From NCBI GenBank assembly GCA_937914895.1, contig CALGIL010000145.1:1-9183 (forward strand): a DNA stretch of 9,183 nt, in the 5' to 3' direction. This document shows positions 1 to 4,923 of the stretch, in pieces; the stretch's first letter is position 1, and each line of letters begins with the position of its first letter. The DNA comes from an uncultured Angelakisella sp. (lineage in GTDB: Bacteria > Bacillota > Clostridia > Oscillospirales > Ruminococcaceae). The translations under genes and the position numbers were made by a program. The notes beneath the pieces are model-generated. The model did not search any database. It saw nothing but the letters and a program-made list of their open reading frames with translations, and was not told the origin of the DNA.

Positions 1-33
1 GTGTGCGCAGGCGGAAATGGTGGGGAGGATAGG

Positions 34-630
34 ATGGAAAGCAGTAAAATCAGAGTTGCCACTATACAGGACGCAAAGGAGCTGTCCACAATTTACGCCC
101 CCTATGTGGAAAACACGGCCATTACCTTTGAATATGCCGTGCCCACCGTGGCGGAATTTGAGCGGCGGATGGGGCGGGTACTGGAAAAATACCCCTACCT
201 GGTCGCCGAACGAAATGGAAAAATCGCGGGCTACGCCTATGCCGGCGCCTTTAACACCCGGGCGGCCTATGACTGGGCGGCCGAAGCCACGGTTTATGTC
301 CGGCAGGACCAAAAGCACCTGGGGATTGGCCGGGAGCTGTACGAGGCGCTGGAAAAGGTCCTTGCCCTGCAAAACATCCTGAATTTAAACGCCTGCATTG
401 CTTATCCGGAGGTGGAGGACGAATACCTCACGCAAAACAGCGTGGGCTTTCATGCGCATTTGGGGTACCGGCTGGTGGGGGAGTTCCATCAGTGCGGGTA
501 TAAGTTTGGCCGCTGGTACAGTATGGTGTGGATGGAAAAGCACCTTTCCGGCCACCCGGAGCATCCCCCCGCCGTAAAGACTTTTGATGAAATAAAGGAC
601 GTTATTGCCGAAAGGTATGGGATTTTATGA
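34..630 (+). CDS. GNAT N-acetyltransferase, PAT/Bar-like (COG1247 type)
   Basis: A 198-residue cytoplasmic acetyltransferase of the phosphinothricin/methionine-sulfone acetyltransferase type, which moves an acetyl group from acetyl-CoA to a small amine. Family features in order: beta1 IRVAT (6-10); a TAITFEY segment (28-34) matching the family's 'T(A)TFDY' stretch; GYAYAGAF (66-73); EATVYV (84-89), where the family has a conserved Glu; the acetyl-CoA loop KHLGIG (94-99), with Lys at the usual Gln/Arg position; LGYRLVGEF (143-151); and KFGRWYSMVWM (157-167). About 27 residues follow the usual family end. The ATG at 34 is preferred because GGGGAGG lies 5 bases upstream; an in-frame GTG at base 1 would add 11 residues but its upstream is outside the window. 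The actual substrate cannot be told from sequence. The gene stands alone, 146 bases before the next gene. Confidence 0.9.
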   Translation: MESSKIRVATIQDAKELSTIYAPYVENTAITFEYAVPTVAEFERRMGRVLEKYPYLVAERNGKIAGYAYAGAFNTRAAYDWAAEATVYVRQDQKHLGIGRELYEALEKVLALQNILNLNACIAYPEVEDEYLTQNSVGFHAHLGYRLVGEFHQCGYKFGRWYSMVWMEKHLSGHPEHPPAVKTFDEIKDVIAERYGIL

Positions 631-688
631 CTTGCTTTGCCCGCGCATAACCCCGCTTTGGGGCGGCCGCTGGCCCTGTCAAATCAGG

Positions 689-736
689 AAAAATTCCTAG
701 AAAATGGGCAAATACGGTTGATTTATGGGAATTTTT
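689..736. repeat. Inverted repeat overlapping the DUF1508 promoter
   Basis: AAAAATTCC (689-697) is matched by its exact reverse complement GGAATTTTT (728-736), with 30 bases between. The right arm lies in the spacer between the -35 and -10 boxes of the predicted promoter, so a regulator bound there could block RNA polymerase. The arms are AT-rich in an otherwise GC-rich window. No known operator was recognised, and chance in an AT-rich patch remains possible. Confidence 0.4.
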
Positions 737-746
737 AGGGTAAAAT
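718..746 (+). promoter_or_regulatory. Sigma-A type promoter for the DUF1508 operon
   Basis: A -35 box TTGATT (718-723) and a -10 box TAAAAT (741-746, 5 of 6 to consensus) are separated by exactly 17 bases, placing the start of transcription about 25 bases before the DUF1508 gene. The AT-rich surroundings support promoter activity. Confidence 0.65.
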
Positions 747-760
747 AAAGTAAAATAAAG
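741..760 (+). repeat. Perfect tandem decamer, TAAAATAAAG twice
   Basis: TAAAATAAAG occurs twice back to back. The first copy contains the -10 box and the second covers the likely start of transcription, just before the ribosome binding site. Slippage or alternative -10 usage is possible, since both copies contain TAAAAT. Confidence 0.7.
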
Positions 761-776
761 GATAGGGGGTTATGTT

Positions 777-1151
777 ATGGGCAAATTTGTTTTGCGCACT
801 GTCAATACGGGAATCAAGTTCGATCTGAAGGCCGGGAACGGTGAGGTTATCGCTACTTCCGAGGTGTATTCCTCCGAAAGCACCTGCCGCGCCGGCATCG
901 CCAGCGTACAAAAAAACGCGCCGGCCGCCGCCATTGAAAATCAGACGACGGAAAACTTTGCGGTGGAAAAGAACCCCAAGTTTGAGGTATACGAGGACAA
1001 GGCGGGGGAAATCCGCTTTCGCCTGAAGGCCACAAACGGCCAGATTATCGCTGTGGGCGAGGGCTACAAGACGCTGGCCAGCTGCCTGAAGGGCATTGAG
1101 TCCGTCAAAAAGAACGCTGTGGACGCAAAGATCGAAAAGCTTGACCAGTGA
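777..1151 (+). CDS. YegP-like protein with two DUF1508 domains
   Basis: A 124-residue cytoplasmic protein made of two tandem YegP-like (DUF1508, PF07411) units, roughly residues 3-50 and 67-115. The second is nearly canonical: FEVYEDKAGEIRFRLKATNG, then GEGYKT (95-100) and GIESVKKNA (106-114). The first is more diverged but keeps KFVLR, LKAGNGEVIATSEVY and a C-x-AGIASVQKNA ending. The biochemical role of this family is not established; length and tandem layout match E. coli YegP. The start is supported by GGATAGGGGG 7 bases upstream. A second ATG at 772 is out of frame. The next gene starts 9 bases after the stop, and its ribosome binding site overlaps this stop, so the two are very probably co-transcribed and translationally coupled. 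Confidence 0.88.
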   Translation: MGKFVLRTVNTGIKFDLKAGNGEVIATSEVYSSESTCRAGIASVQKNAPAAAIENQTTENFAVEKNPKFEVYEDKAGEIRFRLKATNGQIIAVGEGYKTLASCLKGIESVKKNAVDAKIEKLDQ

Positions 1152-1160
1152 GGTGATCCC

Positions 1161-1379
1161 ATGGACCTGAAGGAACAAATCAGCGCCGCCATCGAAAAAA
1201 TAGCCGGTGACAAGTCCCTGCTGGAGCGCTTCAAGGCCGATCCGGTCAAGGCCGTGGAGTCGGCCCTGGGCGTCGATCTGCCGGACGAAGTCGTAAGGCA
1301 GGTCATCAGCGGGGTCAAAGCAAAGCTTTCCGCCGACAAGCTCTCCGACGCGGCGGCCTCTCTCAAAAAGCTGTTTTGA
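1161..1379 (+). CDS. Small helical protein, NHLP/Nif11-leader-like, unknown function
   Basis: A 72-residue protein predicted to be almost all helical, with many charged residues. It has no cysteine, no signal peptide and no membrane segment. The central stretch (ERFKADPVKAVESALGVDLP, residues 22-41) resembles the 'F..DP..AL...LGV.LP' pattern of nitrile-hydratase-like leader peptides used by RiPP pathways. The tail, residues 54-72 ending SLKKLF, has Ser but no Cys or Thr and nothing like a core peptide. No RiPP modification enzyme is within the window, so a free-standing small protein of this shape is more likely than a RiPP precursor. GAGGTG, overlapping the stop of the DUF1508 gene, is its ribosome binding site. 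Function is unknown. A terminator follows 56 bases after its stop. Confidence 0.8.
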   Translation: MDLKEQISAAIEKIAGDKSLLERFKADPVKAVESALGVDLPDEVVRQVISGVKAKLSADKLSDAAASLKKLF

Positions 1380-1435
1380 TAGGGGCCGGTCCTGTCCCCT
1401 GACGTTCGGGCACAGGCAGTACGTATTTCAAACAA

Positions 1436-1463
1436 AAGCTGACGGGTATTTTCCCGTCAGCTT
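1436..1463. terminator. Hairpin terminator after the small-protein gene
   Basis: A perfect 11-bp stem, AAGCTGACGGG (1436-1446) with CCCGTCAGCTT (1453-1463), closes on a 6-base TATTTT loop. The plus-strand tail (CGGTTTG) is only modestly T-rich. Read on the minus strand, the stem is followed by TTGTTTG, so it may work in both directions. Confidence 0.6.
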
Positions 1464-1609
1464 CGGTTTGACGCAAAAGCCCTCCGCTGCGCTTCGGCCT
1501 TTTACGTCAAACCGACCAAAACGGGCATACCGCCCGTTTTGTCGCCTGCGGGCGGATGATCCGGCGCACCATGTGCGCCTCGATGCGAAAGTGGGGGCTC
1601 GCCGCCCCC
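1464..1609. other. Run of four hairpins in non-coding DNA
   Basis: These bases follow the terminator and hold no believable gene. Four inverted repeats lie end to end: CGGTTTGACG...CGTCAAACCG (1464-1514, about 17 pairs with one mismatch and one bulge, closed by a GC-rich loop); CAAAACGGGC with GCCCGTTTTG (1517-1541); GGCGCAC-CAT-GTGCGCC (1563-1579); and GGGGGC with GCCCCC (1593-1609). A short CGCC/GGCG pair (1543-1554) sits among them. GAAAGTG (1587-1593) can also pair with CACTTTC (1615-1621), linking the last stem to repeat copy A. It reads as a compound structured intergenic element rather than a simple terminator. Confidence 0.7.
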
Positions 1610-1663
1610 CTTCACACTTTCCCCCGGTGCTTTCCCGTACGCAATTGCTTTTCTGACAGCCTG
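1602..1663 (+). repeat. Dispersed intergenic repeat, copy A
   Basis: About 62 bases are nearly the same as the reverse complement of 4017-4080. Shared blocks include CCGCCCCCCTTCACAC, CCCCCGGTGCTTTCCCG, ACGCAAT, GCTTTT and GACAGCCTG, with a few substitutions and small length changes. A small ORF can be read through this copy on the minus strand, but the length differences break that frame in copy B, so the repeat is taken as non-coding. CTGACAGC is tandemly doubled at its right end (1653-1668). Confidence 0.85.
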
Positions 1664-1784
1664 ACAGCCGGGATGGGAAGGCTTAGCTCCCCGCCCCAAA
1701 GTGACAAGGTTACAGAAGACGCGGCGTTCCCCTGGTAGACTGTCCTTAAAAGGGCCGCCTGCCGCGGCCGTGGAGGGAAAGCAA

Positions 1785-2306
1785 ATGATGATTCGGACTC
1801 TTATAGGCGCCCTGGCGGGCGGGGCCGTGGGCTATTTTGTGCTGTACCGGCTGGTGGGCTGTTCCGCCGGGGGCTGCGCCGCCCCCATGGGCCCCTATGC
1901 CGCCACAGGGCTTGGCGCCGTTTTGGGCGTTTTGGCGGCGGTGGCCCTGGCGGCTCCGGGCAGGGCCCCCGCGCCGGGGGGGTCCCGGTCCGCCGCCGGG
2001 TACCAAAAGATGACGGCGGAGGAGGCTAAGGCCCGCATGGACAGCGGGGACGAGGTGATCATTCTGGACGTGCGCACCCCGGAGGAGTATGCGGCGGGAC
2101 ATATCCCCGGCGCGATTTTGATCCCTAACGAGACTATCGCCGACCAAATGCCGGAGCAGCTGCCCGACCCGGACGCCGAGATTCTGGTCTACTGCCGCTC
2201 GGGCAACCGCAGCGCCCAGGCCGCCGCAAAGCTGGCCGCCATGGGGTACACCAACGTGTACGACTTTGGGGGCATCAACACCTGGCCCTATGACACCGTA
2301 AAATAG
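1785..2306 (+). CDS. Membrane-anchored rhodanese with N-terminal DUF6132-like region
   Basis: A 173-residue protein. Residues 4-57 form two glycine/alanine-rich membrane segments around a VGCSAGGCAAP loop, a pattern like DUF6132 (the 'GCxSGxCP' hairpin). A short Pro/Gly/Ala linker (58-70) leads to a single rhodanese domain (about 74-172). That domain has LDVRTPEEYAAGHIPGA (94-110) and the active-site loop CRSGNR with catalytic Cys137, so sulfur transfer (persulfide carrier) activity is expected, probably on the cytoplasmic face. The start at 1785 is chosen because GGAGGG lies 7 bases upstream; an in-frame GTG at 1701 would add 28 residues of non-membrane, low-complexity sequence. No good promoter was found upstream. 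The gene runs toward the hydrogenase gene and shares a bidirectional terminator with it. Confidence 0.9.
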   Translation: MMIRTLIGALAGGAVGYFVLYRLVGCSAGGCAAPMGPYAATGLGAVLGVLAAVALAAPGRAPAPGGSRSAAGYQKMTAEEAKARMDSGDEVIILDVRTPEEYAAGHIPGAILIPNETIADQMPEQLPDPDAEILVYCRSGNRSAQAAAKLAAMGYTNVYDFGGINTWPYDTVK

Positions 2307-2322
2307 CCGCCGCCATCAAAAA

Positions 2323-2360
2323 GCCTCCTCCTTCGAGAACGCATCCTCGAGGGGGGAGGC
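2323..2360. terminator. Bidirectional terminator between convergent genes
   Basis: A 15-bp stem with two G-T wobbles pairs 2323-2337 with 2346-2360 around an 8-base loop. On the plus strand it is followed by CTGTTTGATTTT. On the minus strand the stem runs into TTTTTG. It sits between the stop codons of the rhodanese and hydrogenase genes, so it likely ends both transcripts. Confidence 0.85.
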
Positions 2361-2396
2361 CTGTTTGATTTTATGCCGCACCGGTGCGCGGCCGCG

Positions 2397-3899
2397 TCAG
2401 TCGTTTAAAAGTCCCAGCGTGACCTCATACCTGGAATCCATGGCGTTTTTGTCCGTGCATTCCTGCTGGTACTGGGTGACCAGCCGGGCGGTTTTTCGGG
2501 AATCCCGCACGGTGCCGGTGCCTGCCACGCACCCGCCCGGGCAGGCCATGCCTTCCAGCAAATACCCGTCGTACAGCCCCTTTTGGGCCTTGGCCAGCAT
2601 CTGCTTGCACTCCCGCAGGCCCTCGGCGGTAACCACCTGCACCTCCCGCTGGGGGTCGATGCGGCCAATGGCGTCCGCCACCGCCCTGGCCACCCCGCCG
2701 CTGATGGGAAAGCCCCGCCCCGCCGCGGTGGGCTCCCCCAGGGGGTCGTTCCCCTCCACCCGGCTCAGGTCGATGCCCTTGGCCTCAAACATTCCCAAAA
2801 GCTCCTCGTAGGTGATGACAAAGTCCACGTTGCTGCGCACCGCCTTGCGGCTGGCCTCCAGCTTTTTGGCGGCGCAGGGCCCAATAAACACCACCTTGCT
2901 GTCGGGGCAGTCCTTTTTGGCCAGCCGCGCCGTCAGCACCATGGGGGTAAGGGCCATGCTGAGGCAGTGGGCAATGTCGGGGAACTCCTTTTTGGCCATG
3001 GCCGACCAGGAGGGACAGCAGGAGGTGGCCATAAAGGGCTGCTCCGACGGGACAAACCGGACAAAGTCCTTGGCCTCCTCAATGGTGCACAGGTCGGCCC
3101 CCACGGCCACCTCCATCACCTTGTAAAAGCCCAGCTCCCCCAGGGCGGCGGTCAGCCGTTCCGGGGTGATGTTGGGGCCAAACTGTCCCAAAAAGGAGGG
3201 GGCCACAATGGCAATCACCCGGTGCCCCGTCTTCATGGCGTGAATCAGCTGGAAGATTTGGGCCTTGTCCGTAATGGCGCCAAAGGGGCAGTTGACAATG
3301 CACATGCCGCAGGCGACGCATTTGTCCTGATTGATGACGGCGCGGTTCTGCTCGTCGCTGACGATGGCGTCCACCCCGCAGGCCCGGGCGCAGGGGCGCT
3401 CCTGCTTCAGAATGGCCTGGTAGGGGCAGACCTGTTTGCACCGCCCGCATTGGATGCAGCGCTCCTGGTCGATGACCGCGTGTTCCTTTATCTCAATGCA
3501 GTCCTTGGGGCAGGCCTCTATGCAGGGGTGGGCCAGACAGGACTGGCACCCGTCGGTGACAAAGTACCGGTCCGGGCAGGCGTTGCAGGCAAATTTGATA
3601 ATGTTGACCAGGGGGGGATCAAAATATTTTTCCGCAATGGCGCTTTCCTGAATGCCCATGGACAGGGGGGCGTGCGCGCTGATGGGGCGCAGGGGCAGCC
3701 CGATGGCCATCCGCAGCCGCTCGCCCACAATGGCCCGCTCCAAAAAGATGGACTCCCGGTATTTGGCCTCCTCCCCGGGGATGATCCGGTAGGGGAGCTC
3801 GTCGATCCGGTTGTAGTCGCCGCCCTCGTAGGCAAGGCGCGCCACCTCGGTAAAGACCTTTCGGCGGATGTCTCCCACCACTGATTCCACAATTCGCAT
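2397..3899 (-). CDS. Monomeric [FeFe] hydrogenase, group B-like
   Basis: A 500-residue cytoplasmic iron-sulfur enzyme expected to interconvert protons and H2 with ferredoxin or a similar electron partner. The H-cluster signatures are complete: L1 TSCCPSW (292-298), L2 GPCAAKKLE (340-348) and L3 EGMACPGGCVAG (449-460). This gives ligands Cys295, Cys342, Cys453 and Cys457, plus the proton-transfer Cys294. The GPC form of L2 (rather than MPC) and the N-terminal cysteine layout suggest group B. Ferredoxin-type motifs lie at C148-x2-C-x2-C-x3-C158 and C194-x2-C-x2-C-x3-C204, with further cysteines at 105-134 and at 170 and 174. The start at 3899 is supported by AGGAGG 7 bases upstream; an ATG at 3932 would add 11 residues and swallow that site. 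No partner subunit or maturase is in the window. Sensory versus catalytic role cannot be told. Confidence 0.92.
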   Translation of the reverse strand: MRIVESVVGDIRRKVFTEVARLAYEGGDYNRIDELPYRIIPGEEAKYRESIFLERAIVGERLRMAIGLPLRPISAHAPLSMGIQESAIAEKYFDPPLVNIIKFACNACPDRYFVTDGCQSCLAHPCIEACPKDCIEIKEHAVIDQERCIQCGRCKQVCPYQAILKQERPCARACGVDAIVSDEQNRAVINQDKCVACGMCIVNCPFGAITDKAQIFQLIHAMKTGHRVIAIVAPSFLGQFGPNITPERLTAALGELGFYKVMEVAVGADLCTIEEAKDFVRFVPSEQPFMATSCCPSWSAMAKKEFPDIAHCLSMALTPMVLTARLAKKDCPDSKVVFIGPCAAKKLEASRKAVRSNVDFVITYEELLGMFEAKGIDLSRVEGNDPLGEPTAAGRGFPISGGVARAVADAIGRIDPQREVQVVTAEGLRECKQMLAKAQKGLYDGYLLEGMACPGGCVAGTGTVRDSRKTARLVTQYQQECTDKNAMDSRYEVTLGLLND

Positions 3900-3923
3900 A
3901 TAAAGCCTCCTGGTCATGGGTTC

Positions 3924-3939
3924 AATAATCAATATTATT
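3924..3939. promoter_or_regulatory. AT-rich palindrome upstream of the hydrogenase gene
   Basis: AATAAT and ATTATT face each other across CAAT, 24 bases before the hydrogenase start, in the only AT-rich patch of this spacer. Position suggests an operator or part of the promoter (-10-like TAATAT on the minus strand), but no convincing -35 box accompanies it and no known regulator site was matched. Confidence 0.35.
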
Positions 3940-3995
3940 CCTAGTATGCCATAGTTTGCGGAGCTTTACAACCGGGCGCCGGACCCGGGGCAGGG

Positions 3996-4018
3996 TGCGG
4001 CCCCCGGGCCGGGCCGCA
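3996..4018. repeat. GC-rich hairpin beside repeat copy B
   Basis: TGCGGCCC (3996-4003) pairs with GGGCCGCA (4011-4018) across a 7-base loop and overlaps the end of repeat copy B by two bases. Copy A has no matching hairpin at its corresponding end. No T-run follows, so it is not called a terminator. Confidence 0.5.
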
Positions 4019-4080
4019 GGCTGTCAAAAAAAGCGATTGCGTGCGGGAAAGCACCGGGGGAATCGTGTGAAGGGGGGCGG
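4017..4080 (-). repeat. Dispersed intergenic repeat, copy B (inverted)
   Basis: This is the reverse-complement partner of 1602-1663. Read on the minus strand it carries CCGCCCCCCTTCACAC, CCCCCGGTGCTTTCCCG, CACGCAAT, GCTTTTTTTGACAG and CCTG. Two small length differences relative to copy A (GATT for TTT, and a longer T-run) explain most of the mismatch. It lies in the spacer upstream of the hydrogenase gene. Confidence 0.85.
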
Positions 4081-4097
4081 CTGTGCCTGGGGGCCGC

Positions 4098-4121
4098 AAA
4101 AAAGCCCCCCGCCGGGGGAGC
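4098..4121 (-). terminator. Terminator-like hairpin upstream of the hydrogenase gene
   Basis: On the minus strand GC(T)CCCCC-GGC-GGGGGGC forms a short, very GC-rich stem followed directly by six T. It lies about 200 bases upstream of the hydrogenase start on the same strand. It could stop readthrough from the amidase gene, or act as a leader attenuator. The same G-run could instead pair with the C-run of repeat copy B, so it may belong to the repeat element. Confidence 0.5.
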
Positions 4122-4430
4122 ATTATGGGGCTGCGGGGGCCGGGGCCGTTGGGGGGCGGATAACACATTGCACACCGCAGACATATAGTGGTAGTGATTT
4201 GCTTAGAGCATCAGCCTGCCCCTGCCGCGGCCTTTAAAGCCCCTGCCCGCGGCGCGGTACATACACCGGAGAATTCCTCCCGCCCGCCTTTGGCGGTTCC
4301 CGCCCGGAGCCGGGCCGGGCCTGCCGGCTGTGGGGGGACGCGGCAAGTCCAACGCACAAGTCCCCATCCTCCGGTGCGATGACATGGGACCCGGCGGGCC
4401 CATGGTCCCCAAAAAGAAAGGTGGATATCC
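4122..4430 (+). other. Non-coding spacer/leader before the cysteine-rich gene
   Basis: No gene is supported in this GC-rich stretch. It contains CATATAGT (4182-4189) preceded at 17 bases by AC (4163-4164), which fits the loose sigma-K/sigma-E pattern of sporulating Firmicutes (AC-N16-17-CATA---T). If used, it would give a leader of about 240 bases. Small hairpins are present: CCGCC-TTT-GGCGG (4284-4296), AGCCGG with CCGGCT near 4308-4329, and ATGGG with CCCAT (4384-4403) just before the ribosome binding site. No sigma-A promoter was found. Confidence 0.4.
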
Positions 4431-4751
4431 ATGAACAGAAACATGAGGAATATGCCGGCCTGCCAAACCGGCTGTTCCGGCGGAACCTCCCCGGACGTCT
4501 GCGTATGCGGTGCGGATACAAGCGCCCGCGTGGACCTGAATATTGTGGAGCGCTTTGCCGTCACCATCACCGGCCAGGTGATCAACCAGTGCGGCTGCCC
4601 CGCGGTGGGCGCCACCCTGTGCCTGATGAGAGTGTGCGGCGACGGCACCCGCGAGGTCGCCCAAACCTGCACCGACGGCAACGGCTGCTACCAGTTCAAC
4701 TTCCAAACCACGGACTGCAAAGCCTGCTACCGCGTGATGGTTGCCAGCTAG
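4431..4751 (+). CDS. Cysteine-rich protein with carboxypeptidase-regulatory-like domain
   Basis: A 106-residue protein with 12 cysteines (11, 15, 24, 26, 54, 56, 64, 69, 80, 86, 96, 99). Residues 42-104 match the transthyretin-like beta-sandwich pattern of carboxypeptidase regulatory-like domains: V-x-I-x-GQV near 44-50, CPAVGATLCL (56-65), then the TDGNGCYQF turn (81-89). Cysteines are spaced along predicted strands and turns, including CVC and CGC pairs. No signal peptide or membrane segment is visible, so secretion by Sec is unlikely. Possible roles are a cross-linked coat or structural protein or a metal binder; none is proven. AAGGTGG stands just upstream of the ATG. The gene is alone on its strand, with its own terminator 47 bases after the stop. 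Confidence 0.82.
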   Translation: MNRNMRNMPACQTGCSGGTSPDVCVCGADTSARVDLNIVERFAVTITGQVINQCGCPAVGATLCLMRVCGDGTREVAQTCTDGNGCYQFNFQTTDCKACYRVMVAS

Positions 4752-4798
4752 GCCCCACCGGCAGCTGCCCGTTTTTGCACGTCGCCGGCGGCCGACTG

Positions 4799-4828
4799 AA
4801 GGACCCTCCCTCCGGGGCGGTCCTTTTT
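4799..4828 (+). terminator. Terminator of the cysteine-rich gene
   Basis: AGGACCC pairs with GGG(C)GGTCCT around a short CT-rich loop and runs into TTTTT at 4824-4828. The T-run is only on the plus strand, matching the cysteine-rich gene just upstream. Confidence 0.85.
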
Positions 4829-4923
4829 GTCTGCCCTGGGCAGTCGGCAGGGACACCCTCAAGGGTCTGGCGCGATGCTGCCGGGCCGGGTTTTGTCCGT
4901 CCTAGGCAGGCGGCAGGGATACC
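4829..4923. repeat. Imperfect direct repeat of about 29 bases at the amidase gene end
   Basis: 4829-4858 and 4895-4923 share most positions (GGCAG and CGGCAGGGA are identical blocks), with starts 66 bases apart. The second copy encodes the last residues and stop of the amidase gene; the first lies just beyond that stop. In the matching frame the outer copy would read VSLPTA, against VSLPPA at the real C terminus, so it looks like an old local duplication of the gene end. Confidence 0.6.

Noticed and set aside
651..663. CCCC-GCTTT-GGGG as terminator of the acetyltransferase gene
   Set aside because: The stem is only 4 bp and no T-run follows.
1161..1379. RiPP precursor peptide
   Set aside because: The leader-like part is there, but the tail has no Cys or Thr and only scattered Ser, and no modification enzyme or exporter is in the window.
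1502..1699. Small minus-strand open frame through repeat copy A (65 residues)
   Set aside because: The repeat is non-coding in appearance: length differences in copy B shift this frame into a stop, and the frame runs across several hairpins.
1701..1784. GTG start for the rhodanese gene at 1701
   Set aside because: It lacks a ribosome binding site and would add a charged, proline-rich stretch before a membrane segment. The ATG at 1785 has GGAGGG at proper spacing.
2583..3884. Long plus-strand open frame opposite the hydrogenase gene
   Set aside because: It is the antisense of a clear [FeFe] hydrogenase. Its product is low-complexity (Gly, His, Ala, Leu) with no family pattern, as expected from a GC-rich gene read backwards.
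4203..4862. Minus-strand open frame opposite the cysteine-rich gene
   Set aside because: Low-complexity Arg/Gly/Ala product, no good ribosome binding site, and it crosses the terminator of the plus-strand gene, which has a recognisable fold and a good start.
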